Assembly (NCBI GenBank): GCA_034927285.1
Contig: JAYFQF010000008.1
Coordinates: 1 to 34,746 of the forward strand
DNA from: JAYFQF01 sp034927285
GTDB taxonomy: Bacteria; Bacillota; Peptococcia; DRI-13; UBA5745
Direction: 5' to 3'
Length of the DNA stretch: 34,746 nucleotides
Of the stretch, positions 16,153-24,020 are shown in pieces. The position numbers and the translations under genes were made by a program. Below the pieces are notes generated by a model that worked only from the letters and a program-made list of their open reading frames with translations, had not been told where the DNA came from and did not search any database. Every line of letters starts with the position of its first letter. Position 1 is the stretch's first letter.

Positions 16153-16380
16153 TTACTCCCAGGCCAGGAGATTTTCGATCACTTCTTCAAGATGAACGGC
16201 GGAAAGCTCATACCGGTTAAATAACTCCACAGCCTCTTCCACAAAAGTCTTGTTCAGAGATATATCCTCCACGCGTTTCAGAACCTCCTGGTCCTGGACC
16301 AGTACAATTCCGAAACTACGGTATCCCTGCCCTTCTTCGCTTCTAAATTCATTTTCCACCAAAGAATACCGTACGGACAT
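16153..16380 (-). CDS. small DUF6514-type protein
   Basis: The 75-residue acidic protein fits a small clostridial family: N-terminal SVRYSLVENEF, central YRSFGIVLVQD, and a C-terminal SAVHLEEVIENLL. No membrane segment, signal or metal motif is seen. It lies downstream of a Kdp-like regulator gene on the same strand, and the gap between them has phased TTAACA repeats that may bind an OmpR-family regulator. Function is unknown; the family name is from memory of its pattern. Confidence 0.7.
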   Translation of the reverse strand: MSVRYSLVENEFRSEEGQGYRSFGIVLVQDQEVLKRVEDISLNKTFVEEAVELFNRYELSAVHLEEVIENLLAWE

Positions 16381-16456
16381 CTCTTCATCATCCCTTCCCT
16401 TTATCCCCTATTTTCAGTGTCGTATATCTAGTATAAAATAGCACAACATAAATTCG

Positions 16457-16494
16457 TGTTAAAAAGGAGCCAATATTTGTTAAGACAATGTTAA
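16457..16494 (-). promoter_or_regulatory. three TTAACA direct repeats, candidate OmpR/PhoP-type response-regulator site
   Basis: On the minus strand TTAACA occurs at 16494-16489, 16483-16478 and 16462-16457. The first two are in 11-bp phase (TTAACA-N5-TTAACA), the layout of Bacillus PhoP boxes and of OmpR-family sites in general; the third is 21 bases further. The cluster lies after the response-regulator stop codon and before the DUF6514 gene. Confidence 0.5.
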
Positions 16495-16500
16495 GAATTT

Positions 16501-17208
16501 TTAGTCACCTTCAACCATTTGGTATCCCACTCCGGTTTCTGTAAAAATATATCTGGGCTCTGCCGGATTTTCTTCAATTTTCCGCCGGATATTGGCCAGA
16601 TTTACCCGCAGGATCTGATTGTCCCCCTTGGCCGCCGGCCCCCAGATTTCCTTCAGCAGGAAGTCATAGGTCAGTACCCTTCCGGCATACCGGGACAAAA
16701 GGCAAAGGATATTAAATTCCGTCTGGGTAAGCTTGACCTCTTCTCCGTTGATGAACACCCGCCGCTTGCCATAGTCGATATTCATTTTCCCGGCGGTAAA
16801 GATCCCCGGTGTCTTCAGCTGTTCCCTGAGCCGGGCGTTGTTAGCGTGGCGGAGCGCCGTACGGATCCGGGCCAGCAGTTCGCTGCTGCCGAAGGGCTTG
16901 GTCACATAATCATCGGCGCCCTCGTCCAGGGCTTTGACCTTGTCCCTTTCATGACTGCGGGCGGATACAACGATGATCGGCATCTGAGACCATTGCCGCA
17001 CGGAGCGGATAATCTCCAGCCCATCCATATCCGGCAGGCCCAGATCCAGAATAATGACGTCGGGACAGTAGGAAGTGATCATCATCAATCCATCGCGACC
17101 GTTTTCCGCCGTCCATACCTCATATTGGTTGACGGTCATAATCATGGTCATAAATCGGGCGATATTGCTCTCATCTTCTATAATCAATACCGTATGCTGA
17201 TTGGCCAT
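16501..17208 (-). CDS. OmpR-family response regulator, KdpE-like
   Basis: The 235-residue protein has a receiver domain with the acidic pair IIEDE near the start, the phospho-acceptor Asp in DVIILDLGLPDMDG, and the Lys in DYVTKPF. A C-terminal winged helix follows (LTQTEFNILCLLSRYAGRVLTYDFLLKEIWG, residues about 155-185). It resembles KdpE. The ATG at 17208 has AGGGGGAG five bases upstream; the gene overlaps the sensor kinase gene by 38 bases. No kdpFABC potassium-ATPase genes are nearby, so the target is uncertain; repeats upstream of the DUF6514 gene are candidates. Confidence 0.9.
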   Translation of the reverse strand: MANQHTVLIIEDESNIARFMTMIMTVNQYEVWTAENGRDGLMMITSYCPDVIILDLGLPDMDGLEIIRSVRQWSQMPIIVVSARSHERDKVKALDEGADDYVTKPFGSSELLARIRTALRHANNARLREQLKTPGIFTAGKMNIDYGKRRVFINGEEVKLTQTEFNILCLLSRYAGRVLTYDFLLKEIWGPAAKGDNQILRVNLANIRRKIEENPAEPRYIFTETGVGYQMVEGD

Positions 17209-18325
17209 GCCGCTCCCCCTCACTTAAAGGCAGGGTAAAAGAAAATAACGCTCCGCCTTCTTTTACATTCTCCGCTGTTATTTTGCCGCCGTGGGCCCTG
17301 ATGATGCTTTGGTAGACGGACAGACCTATGCCCATGCTTTTCCGTATGTCCACCGTCCCGCCCTCGGAAGGTTTCAATTGTCCGTCAAAAAGGTGAGGCA
17401 ACAGTTCCTCAGAAATCCCCGCGCCGTTATCCCGCACCTGAAACAAGGCGTTTTCTCCGGCTCTGACGACGCTGAGGTAAATACAGGTGGCTCCTTTGGC
17501 ATGAAGCACCGCATTTTCCAATAAGTTCAGAATCACCTGCTGGATCAGCATAGCGTCCATGGGGACCATCAGTAATTCCTCCGGCGCGCTGACCACCACC
17601 TTAGCTCCTGGAAAGCGCTTTCTGAACTTACTCAGGGCATTTGCCAAAACCTCTTCCGCCGGCTCCGGAGTCTTTGCTATTTTGGCGCTGTTCTCCCCGT
17701 TGATCCTGGTGATGGACAACAGGTTTTCCACCATGCTGATCAGCCATTCCGAATCTTCCTTGATCCCGGTCAAAAGCTTCAGCCGCTCCGCTTTGCCCAG
17801 GGCGTCGTCGTTTTCGATAATGGCGGAAGCGGCGCCCAATATGGAGGTGAGGGGCGTCCGCAGGTCATGGGAAACGGCCTGCAGAAGGCTGCTTCTGATT
17901 TTTTCCCGGGCCGCCTCCAGCTTCAGTTCTCCCTGATTCTTGATCTGGGTGGTCATGGCGCTGGTGATGATGGACACCGTCAGCATGCAGAAAAACGTCA
18001 CCGGATAGCCGGGCAAGGTAAAGTTCAGCGCAAGGAAAGGATAGGTAAAAATATAATTGGTCAGCAATACGCTGATGACAGAGCTTAAGGTCCCATACAA
18101 AAAACCCGAGGTGAACCGCGAGATCAGGAACACGGCCAATAGATAAATTACAGCCACATAAATATCACTATCGTCAAACAGCCGGATCAGGCAGCAGATC
18201 AACGTGGCGGTCAACAGGCTGAGGACCGAAATCAGGCTGTCGGCTATGGACAGAGAGAAATACTGCCTTGCCCGGTGAGCCCGGTTTTGTTTTTTCCGGC
18301 GCAGTAGTTTCAGCAATGCAAACAT
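17171..18325 (-). CDS. KdpD-like sensor histidine kinase lacking the N-terminal sensor domain
   Basis: The roughly 385-residue protein has four closely packed membrane segments (DUF4118-like) in the first third. It continues with the H-box SHDLRTPLTSILG, the N-box QVILNLLENAVLHAKG, and ATP-binding DNGAGI and GIGLSVYQSI. Full KdpD proteins are near 900 residues and carry an N-terminal KdpD domain and a USP domain, both absent. The start is uncertain: a TTG at 18367 has no ribosome site, the ATG at 18325 abuts GAGGAG, and a TTG at 18316 is nine bases from it. The input signal is unknown. Confidence 0.85.
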   Translation of the reverse strand: MFALLKLLRRKKQNRAHRARQYFSLSIADSLISVLSLLTATLICCLIRLFDDSDIYVAVIYLLAVFLISRFTSGFLYGTLSSVISVLLTNYIFTYPFLALNFTLPGYPVTFFCMLTVSIITSAMTTQIKNQGELKLEAAREKIRSSLLQAVSHDLRTPLTSILGAASAIIENDDALGKAERLKLLTGIKEDSEWLISMVENLLSITRINGENSAKIAKTPEPAEEVLANALSKFRKRFPGAKVVVSAPEELLMVPMDAMLIQQVILNLLENAVLHAKGATCIYLSVVRAGENALFQVRDNGAGISEELLPHLFDGQLKPSEGGTVDIRKSMGIGLSVYQSIIRAHGGKITAENVKEGGALFSFTLPLSEGERHGQSAYGIDYRR

Positions 18326-18473
18326 CTCCTCGATCAACCATGTGCTGAATTCAAAAAAGTTCGACAAAATAGCAGTATAAGTGTATCACAAAACAAAGGA
18401 GTCTGACACCTTATTTACTATACACTTTAGTTGATATCCGCTAATTTCATGACAAAATAGCAATCTCACGCCG

Positions 18474-18514
18474 AAAAAGAGAAGCTGAGCCCCGGCGGGT
18501 CAACTTCTCTTTTT
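18474..18514 (-). terminator. terminator after the glycerol dehydrogenase gene
   Basis: AAAAAGAGAAG (18474-18484) pairs with CTTCTCTTTTT (18504-18514) around a GC-rich loop. Either strand ends in a T run, so it can isolate gldA from the kinase operon. Confidence 0.85.
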
Positions 18515-18640
18515 GGTCTTTCCAACTTCTCAAGTCAATTTTTGCGGCGGTTTTATATTTTACATTACGCCGGAGCCGCTCTTTCAGATCGGCTAATTAC
18601 AGGGCGCTTTATTCGTCGACTGTTTGCAGGGCGTCACACC

Positions 18641-18681
18641 GCATCTTTTTTCGGGTCGCATAGCATCTTTTTTCGGGTCGC
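18641..18681. repeat. 19-bp direct repeat downstream of gldA
   Basis: GCATCTTTTTTCGGGTCGC occurs at 18641-18659 and again at 18663-18681, separated by ATA. The rest of the 18368-18689 gap holds the terminator at 18474 and an AAGTGTAT/ATACACTT inverted repeat at 18379-18427; no gene is seen. Confidence 0.8.
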
Positions 18682-18689
18682 CCTGCGTC

Positions 18690-19769
18690 TTATTTATAGT
18701 AACGCCCTAAGGCGTCGGCTCCCATGATGGCGGCATACACTTTGTCTACGGTGATTTCCATGGGCATATTATAAATGGATTCTCCCTGGGCGCAGGTGGC
18801 CCTTGCCACTTCCATGATCTCTTCCCCGGTGGGGTTTTCCAGGCCGATATCCGCCAAAGTAACGGGCAGGCCTACTTCCAGGCAAAAGTCCACAACTTCC
18901 TCGAGCTCCTCCATAGGCGCGTCTTCCAGCACCAACTGGGCCAGGGTGCCGAAGGCTACTTTCTCGCCGTGATACATATGATGGCACTGCTCCAGTACCG
19001 TCAGACCATTGTGGATGGCATGGGCCCCGGCCAGGCCGCCGCTTTCAAAGCCGATGCCCGAAAGATAGGTGTTGGCCTCGATGACCGTTTCCACCGCCTT
19101 GGTGCAGACTTTTTGCTCCACCGCCAGCTTGGCTTTCAGCCCCTGCCGGATCAGCGTGTCGTAGCAAAGCCGGGCCAGGGCTAAAGCCGCGCCTGTGGCC
19201 TGGCCGCCGGCGCAGGTAGTGCCGCCGGAAGCCTGATTGGCTCTGGCCTCAAAGTAAGTGGCCAGAGCGTCGCCCATACCGCTGACCAAAAGGCGCACCG
19301 GCGCCGCCGAAACGATCTCCGTATCCACCAACACCAGGTTGGGATTGGCCGGTAAAAACAAGTACCGGTCGAAAACGCCCTCATCAGTATAGAGGACCGA
19401 CAGCGCGCTGCAGGGCGCGTCGGTGGAAGCGATGGTGGGAACAATAGCCACAGGCTTTTTGGTATAATAGCCGACAGCTTTGGCCGTATCCAATATCTTG
19501 CCGCCGCCGACACCGATGATCACATCGCAGTTACCCATCAGTCCGATCAGACGGTCCACTTCGTTTTTGCTGCATTCACCGTTAAAGATTTCAAATTTCG
19601 GCTCCGGGCTGCCGAAGCTTTTCCGGATAAGCCCGGCCACTCGCTTCATCCCGGAAGAACTGATCAGGATAAACGGCTTTTGGCCTAAGCTGTCCGTATA
19701 CTTTTTTAAGTTTTCCATTTCCCCTTTGCCCTGCACGTATTTGCCGGGTCCGATGATGATGTTTGCCAT
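18690..19769 (-). CDS. gldA: glycerol dehydrogenase family protein (iron/zinc alcohol dehydrogenase)
   Basis: The 359-residue protein matches glycerol dehydrogenase in length and motifs: NAD loop GVGGGKILDTAKAVGYY (about 81-97), PTIASTDAPCSALSVLY, and metal ligands in GMGDALATYFEARAN, AGAHAIHNGL and MYHGEKVAFG. It would oxidise glycerol to dihydroxyacetone with NAD, though close relatives use other small polyols. AAGGAAG lies nine bases before the ATG. It stands alone; a CRP-like palindrome lies upstream. Confidence 0.9.
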   Translation of the reverse strand: MANIIIGPGKYVQGKGEMENLKKYTDSLGQKPFILISSSGMKRVAGLIRKSFGSPEPKFEIFNGECSKNEVDRLIGLMGNCDVIIGVGGGKILDTAKAVGYYTKKPVAIVPTIASTDAPCSALSVLYTDEGVFDRYLFLPANPNLVLVDTEIVSAAPVRLLVSGMGDALATYFEARANQASGGTTCAGGQATGAALALARLCYDTLIRQGLKAKLAVEQKVCTKAVETVIEANTYLSGIGFESGGLAGAHAIHNGLTVLEQCHHMYHGEKVAFGTLAQLVLEDAPMEELEEVVDFCLEVGLPVTLADIGLENPTGEEIMEVARATCAQGESIYNMPMEITVDKVYAAIMGADALGRYYK

Positions 19770-19856
19770 AGCGCCACACTTCCTTTTCTGTATATGATTT
19801 AATCAAAAACCCGCCGGCCGGGCCGGCTATCCGCCGCGCCATACCGATAATTAGTG

Positions 19857-19872
19857 TGTGATTTTTTTCACT
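19857..19872. promoter_or_regulatory. CRP-like inverted repeat upstream of gldA
   Basis: TGTGA-TTTTTT-TCACT matches the TGTGA-N6-TCACA pattern in nine of ten positions. It lies about 90 bases upstream of the gldA start in the 355-base gap shared with the gene at 20125. Many clostridia lack cAMP-CRP, so another CRP/FNR-family protein or chance is possible. Confidence 0.35.
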
Positions 19873-20023
19873 TTTATTATGTACTTTCTTTCACAAATAT
19901 TGTACCTCACCTTCCCGTAAGAATCAAGAGCGGTTTGAGAAAAAATGCACAATCTGTCGAAATAGTTTAAAACGCGGCAAATAAATGTAAAAAAGACCTG
20001 TCAGGACGAAGTTTTTCCCATTT

Positions 20024-20053
20024 TTGATTGAAAAAAAATCCTATTGATAATAA
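20024..20053 (+). promoter_or_regulatory. candidate promoter of the stalk-domain protein gene
   Basis: TTGATT (20024-20029) is followed after 16 bases by GATAAT (20046-20051), within an AT-rich tract about 70 bases before the start codon. Confidence 0.5.
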
Positions 20054-20124
20054 AATAAACCCGAGGCACATCCCCTGGCGCCGGGGCCTCCCCTTGCGCC
20101 AATCCAATTTGCAGAGGAGTTTCC

Positions 20125-21741
20125 ATGAAAAAATATCTGTCCTTTTTCTTGCTGCTTCTGCTGGCCACCAGCCTGGCAGCCCCGCCGGCCCAGGCAGCGG
20201 AAGCCAACCAATATGCCTCCAGGGTCTACGTCCAGGTGGATACCGCTTTGGCCGACGGCTCAGACGAAGCGGAATTGAACGTGCTTTTACTGGATCTGAA
20301 TTTCACCTGGCTCAAAGATCAGAAGGTTTACTGCGCTACCGATAATTCTTCGGATTCCATCAATGTTGGCGCCAACGATGAAGGCTGGGTGGAGATTCGT
20401 ATTTCTTCCGGCACCGCCGGCACCCGTCACTGCGCCGTCTCCCTGATTTCCAAGGACGCCGCCGCCGCCTTTTTAGCCGGCGAAATGACGGCCAACGAAG
20501 CCAAGATCCTGCAAAGCGACGGCGGCCTGGAAAGAATTCCGTTAAATTTTATCAGCGGCCGGCTGGATCCTGATTTTTGCATGATCGAATTCGATAAGGA
20601 TTACCTGGTGGTCACCGGCGGCGATTACAGCGATTTTTCCACCGGCACCATCAGCCTGCGTACGGAGACGGACCAGCCGGCAGGCAAAAAATATGTGACC
20701 CTCAGCACAACCATGAAGGGAGTCACCATCACCCCTTCGGCCGTTACCACCAACGCTCTTGGCGAAGCCACCTTCCGGGTCAGCTCCACCCAGCTGGGCG
20801 ACGCCGAGATCATTGCCACGGCGGACGGAGAGACCTTCAGTGAGTTCGTCACCTTCGACACTCCGGAAAACGTCTACGCGGAATACTACGAAGAACTGGA
20901 AAGCCTCTATGAAGAGGACGAAGATGAGGAAGAGGAAGAAGAATTAATCATCAGCGTGGAAAATACCCGTACGGCCATTAATAAACCCCTGGCCCAGTCC
21001 TATGGAAAAAACGACTATTACGGCCTTTCCACCAAGGAGGAAGACCGGGACCGTATTATTGTCAGCGGCATCGCCATGACCGTAGATGAAGAACCGGTGA
21101 AAGGCCAGCACCTGGTCAACGCCTACGCCACCGCCGGACAGCTTGATAAAAATACGGTACTGACCACCAGTACCGGCGGCGCCTTCTCCTTCACCCTCAC
21201 CTCCAAGGACGAGTGCCTGGGCCGCATCGCTGTAGGCTTAGGCACGCCGGAGCAGTTGAAAGGCTATCTGGAAGGCAAGGTATCCGCCGAAGCCTGCCGT
21301 CTGATCGGCGAACATATTTACGGTTTTGGCGGATATAAATGGGGTAATTATTTGCTCTGCGCCGTGGGCAAAACCACAGCCGCCATCAACGGAGTCTACC
21401 GTACTCTGGACGTGGCGCCCTTTATTACCGACGGACGCACCATGCTGACGGTGCGCCCGGCAGCCGAGGCCCTGAAAGCTGATACCAAGTGGGACAAGGC
21501 CTCCCAGACCATCACCATTACCCTGGAAGATAAGACCCGGCTGTCCATGAAGGTGGGCAGCAAAACCATGACCAGGGAAAAAAGCGGCCGTTCTCCGGAA
21601 ACGCTGACCACCGACGTACCGGCGGCGCTGAAGTCCGGCCGGACCGTGCTGCCGCTGCGGAACGTGGCCAACGCCTTTGATCTGCAGACGCTTTATGACT
21701 CCGGGCAGCGACTGGTCTGCATCTACAGCCTGAAATCTTAA
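20125..21741 (+). CDS. exported protein with C-terminal copper-amine-oxidase-N (stalk) domain
   Basis: The 538-residue protein has a Sec signal peptide (Lys pair, Leu-rich core, AQA-AEA cleavage near residue 25). Beta-rich repeats follow, including an Ig/invasin-like stretch at about 170-250 (TLSTTMKGVTITPSAVTTN, LGEATFRVS). A very acidic run of mostly Asp and Glu lies near residues 262-274. A second beta domain (about 300-370) precedes a C-terminal stalk domain of the copper amine oxidase N type (about 425-535, PFITDGRTMLTVRPAAEAL and LPLRNVANAF), common on clostridial surface proteins. It is not an amine oxidase. GAGGAG lies five bases before the ATG. Probably a wall or surface protein; the ligand is unknown. 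Confidence 0.82.
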   Translation: MKKYLSFFLLLLLATSLAAPPAQAAEANQYASRVYVQVDTALADGSDEAELNVLLLDLNFTWLKDQKVYCATDNSSDSINVGANDEGWVEIRISSGTAGTRHCAVSLISKDAAAAFLAGEMTANEAKILQSDGGLERIPLNFISGRLDPDFCMIEFDKDYLVVTGGDYSDFSTGTISLRTETDQPAGKKYVTLSTTMKGVTITPSAVTTNALGEATFRVSSTQLGDAEIIATADGETFSEFVTFDTPENVYAEYYEELESLYEEDEDEEEEEELIISVENTRTAINKPLAQSYGKNDYYGLSTKEEDRDRIIVSGIAMTVDEEPVKGQHLVNAYATAGQLDKNTVLTTSTGGAFSFTLTSKDECLGRIAVGLGTPEQLKGYLEGKVSAEACRLIGEHIYGFGGYKWGNYLLCAVGKTTAAINGVYRTLDVAPFITDGRTMLTVRPAAEALKADTKWDKASQTITITLEDKTRLSMKVGSKTMTREKSGRSPETLTTDVPAALKSGRTVLPLRNVANAFDLQTLYDSGQRLVCIYSLKS

Positions 21742-21878
21742 GCTTGGAAAAGCCCGCCGAAATCCGGATATAACCAAGGATGACTTTCCCTTCAGCTTAC
21801 CCCTGATCAAGAAGCATCCGTATCACATTAACGGATATGCGAAACCGTAATAAACCCCAGCTTCCGGGAGGCGAAATT

Positions 21879-22925
21879 ATGCAGCAGGAAATCACCGCCA
21901 GAGGCCCGCTTCTGGACAGCCGGGGGCGCCTGATCCAAAAAGGCTTCGCCCGCTTCCCGCTTTTGGACTACCAAAGGAGCGGGATCAAGGCGCCGGCCTG
22001 GCGGATCAAGGAATGGGATTATTACCTGATCACCGGCGGCCGTTTCGGCCTGGCCCTCACTTTGGCCGATAACTCATATCTGGGATTGGTCAGCGCCTCC
22101 CTGCTGGATTTCCAAAAAAACCGGGAAAAGACCACCAGCCTGGTGCTGCCCTTTACCTGGGGCAAAATGGGTCTTCCCCAAAGCTCCCGTTCAGGGGACG
22201 CCGCATATAAAAACGGCCGCTGCGACTTCCATTTTGCCAACGACGGCAAAAAGCGCCGGCTCCAGGTCAGCTTCCTGGACTTTGACCGGGCGGCGGGACA
22301 GCCGGTAAACCTGGAGGCGGACCTCCTGCTGACGGAAGAGCCCCGGGACTCCATGGTTATCGCTACGCCTTTTCGGGAAAATCCCCGGGCTTTTTACTAC
22401 AATCAGAAGATTATCGGCATGGAAGCAGCGGGCCTGCTGCGTCTGGGGGCCCGGGAGATCCGCTTCAGCCCCGGGGAGGCTTTCGCCCTGTTGGATTGGG
22501 GCCGGGGCGTCTGGACTTACGACAATACCTGGTATTGGGCCGCCGGTCAAGGTCTGGTGGAAGGCAAAGTCTTCGGCTTTACTATCGGCTATGGCTTTGG
22601 CGATACCGGCGCCGCCAGTGAAAATATGCTGTTTTATGACGGCATTGCCCATAAGCTTGCGGAAGTCGGATTTTTAATTCCCGAAAAGCCCGGCGGCGGC
22701 GAAGACTATCTCAAGCCCTGGCGTTTCAGCTCCTCCGACGGCCGCTTTGAAATGGATTTCCGGCCGGTGCTGGACCGGGCGGCGAAAACCGGCTTCGGCC
22801 CCCTTTACAGCTGCCAGCATCAGGTATTCGGCCGCTTTACCGGCCGGGCAGTTTTGGACGACGGCCGAATCATCCGGCTCCGGGATTTTTTCGGTTTTGC
22901 TGAAAAGGTGCGAAATAAATGGTAA
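21879..22925 (+). CDS. DUF2804 domain protein
   Basis: The 348-residue protein fits DUF2804 in length and pattern: early GPLLDSRGRLIQKGFAR, the WDYYLITGGRFGLALTLADN region, an Asp/Trp-rich centre (ALLDWGRGVWTYDNTWYWA) and the C-terminal HQVFGRFTGRAVLDDGR. No signal peptide or membrane segment is seen. The family resembles lipocalin-like hydratases but its activity is not established. The start at 21879 has GGGAGG seven bases upstream; an ATG at 21837 lacks one. The gene is followed 11 bases later by tadA. Confidence 0.85.
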   Translation: MQQEITARGPLLDSRGRLIQKGFARFPLLDYQRSGIKAPAWRIKEWDYYLITGGRFGLALTLADNSYLGLVSASLLDFQKNREKTTSLVLPFTWGKMGLPQSSRSGDAAYKNGRCDFHFANDGKKRRLQVSFLDFDRAAGQPVNLEADLLLTEEPRDSMVIATPFRENPRAFYYNQKIIGMEAAGLLRLGAREIRFSPGEAFALLDWGRGVWTYDNTWYWAAGQGLVEGKVFGFTIGYGFGDTGAASENMLFYDGIAHKLAEVGFLIPEKPGGGEDYLKPWRFSSSDGRFEMDFRPVLDRAAKTGFGPLYSCQHQVFGRFTGRAVLDDGRIIRLRDFFGFAEKVRNKW

Positions 22926-22936
22926 AGGAGACGCTG

Positions 22937-23410
22937 ATGACGACATTCTCCGGGATGTTTACAGAACAGGACAGGCTCTATATGCAGGAAGCCCTGACGG
23001 AGGCCCGGGCGGCTTTGACCGCCGGCGAAGTGCCGGTGGGGGCGGTGGTGGTCAGCCGGGGCCGTATCGTCGGCCGGGGCCATAACCGCCGGGAGACAGA
23101 CCAGGACATCAGCGCCCACGCGGAAATCCTGGCCCTGCGGGAAGCAGGCCGCACCCTGGGGGGCTGGCGGCTGGGCGGCGCCTTTCTCTACGTCACCTTG
23201 GAACCATGTCCCATGTGCGCCGCCGCCATTGTCCAGGCCAGGATCAGCCGGGTGATTTTCGGCGCCGACGATCCCCGTTTAGGAGCCGGCGGCTCTTTGC
23301 TGAACCTTTTGCAGTTTCCCGGCTTCGGCCACGACGTGGCGGTGCGCAGCGGACTGATGGCGGAGGAAGCCGGCAGGCTGCTGCAGGAGTTTTTCTCAGC
23401 AAAGCGCTGA
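22937..23410 (+). CDS. tadA: tRNA-specific adenosine deaminase
   Basis: The 157-residue zinc deaminase makes inosine at the wobble position of tRNA-Arg(ACG). The active site is visible as HAEILAL (zinc His and catalytic Glu) and PCPMCAAAI (two zinc cysteines). EVPVGAVVV and FGADDPRLGAGGSLLNLLQ are typical of TadA. I prefer the ATG at 22937, with AAAGGAG six bases upstream, over the one at 22919, which lies before that site. It is an essential housekeeping enzyme. Confidence 0.95.
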   Translation: MTTFSGMFTEQDRLYMQEALTEARAALTAGEVPVGAVVVSRGRIVGRGHNRRETDQDISAHAEILALREAGRTLGGWRLGGAFLYVTLEPCPMCAAAIVQARISRVIFGADDPRLGAGGSLLNLLQFPGFGHDVAVRSGLMAEEAGRLLQEFFSAKR

Positions 23411-23444
23411 AAAAAACCGAGGTTATGCCGGAAGGAGGATTGTG

Positions 23445-24020
23445 ATGTCCGATTCCCATATAACGAAAATAGCCCTGGCAAATTCTTTTAAAAAGCTGAC
23501 GGCGGAAAAGGCCTTCAATAAAATCAGAGTGGATGATATCGTGAATGGCTGCGGACTGACAAGACAGGCCTTCTACTACCATTTCAAAGACAAGTATGAT
23601 CTGATGAACTGGATTTACTATACGGAGACGGCCCCCTTCATGGCTTCCCACGATACCCTGGGGCATTGGACCGACGGCCTGAAGAACTTATGTTATTATA
23701 TGCAGAAAAATAAGCGTTTTTACCGGAATGTGCTGAACACTGCGGGACAAAACTCTTTTCCAGAATATTTATACAACTATATCTGCACCGTTTCCATATC
23801 AGCCATTGAGAGTATGCTTGATTCAGAATACGACCCGGAGAAATGGAATTTCATCGTTTCCTTTTTTTCAACGGCTTTTGTGGCATTTATCGTCCGTTGG
23901 GCTAATCAGGGGATGAAAGACGACCCGGAGGAATATATTACAAAGATCCGGGGTCTTTTTGACGGAAGCGTAGTGGCGGAGCTGGAAGGCCGGGGCAAAG
24001 AAAAACCTTCCCCCGCTTAA
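23445..24020 (+). CDS. TetR-family transcriptional regulator (DhaS-like)
   Basis: The 191-residue protein has an N-terminal helix-turn-helix (IRVDDIVNGCGLTRQAFYYHF, about 27-47) and an all-helical C-terminal ligand domain like that of DhaS-type regulators. GGAGG lies six bases before the ATG. Its stop codon overlaps that of the convergent gene at 24017 by three bases (TTAA). The 45-bp palindrome at 25148, between the two radical-SAM-like genes, is its most obvious candidate operator; that pairing is inferred from position. Confidence 0.88.
   Translation: MSDSHITKIALANSFKKLTAEKAFNKIRVDDIVNGCGLTRQAFYYHFKDKYDLMNWIYYTETAPFMASHDTLGHWTDGLKNLCYYMQKNKRFYRNVLNTAGQNSFPEYLYNYICTVSISAIESMLDSEYDPEKWNFIVSFFSTAFVAFIVRWANQGMKDDPEEYITKIRGLFDGSVVAELEGRGKEKPSPA

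Noticed and set aside
20125..21741. Copper amine oxidase activity
   Set aside because: Only the stalk (N-terminal-type) domain is present, at the C-terminus; no catalytic domain or topaquinone motif is seen.
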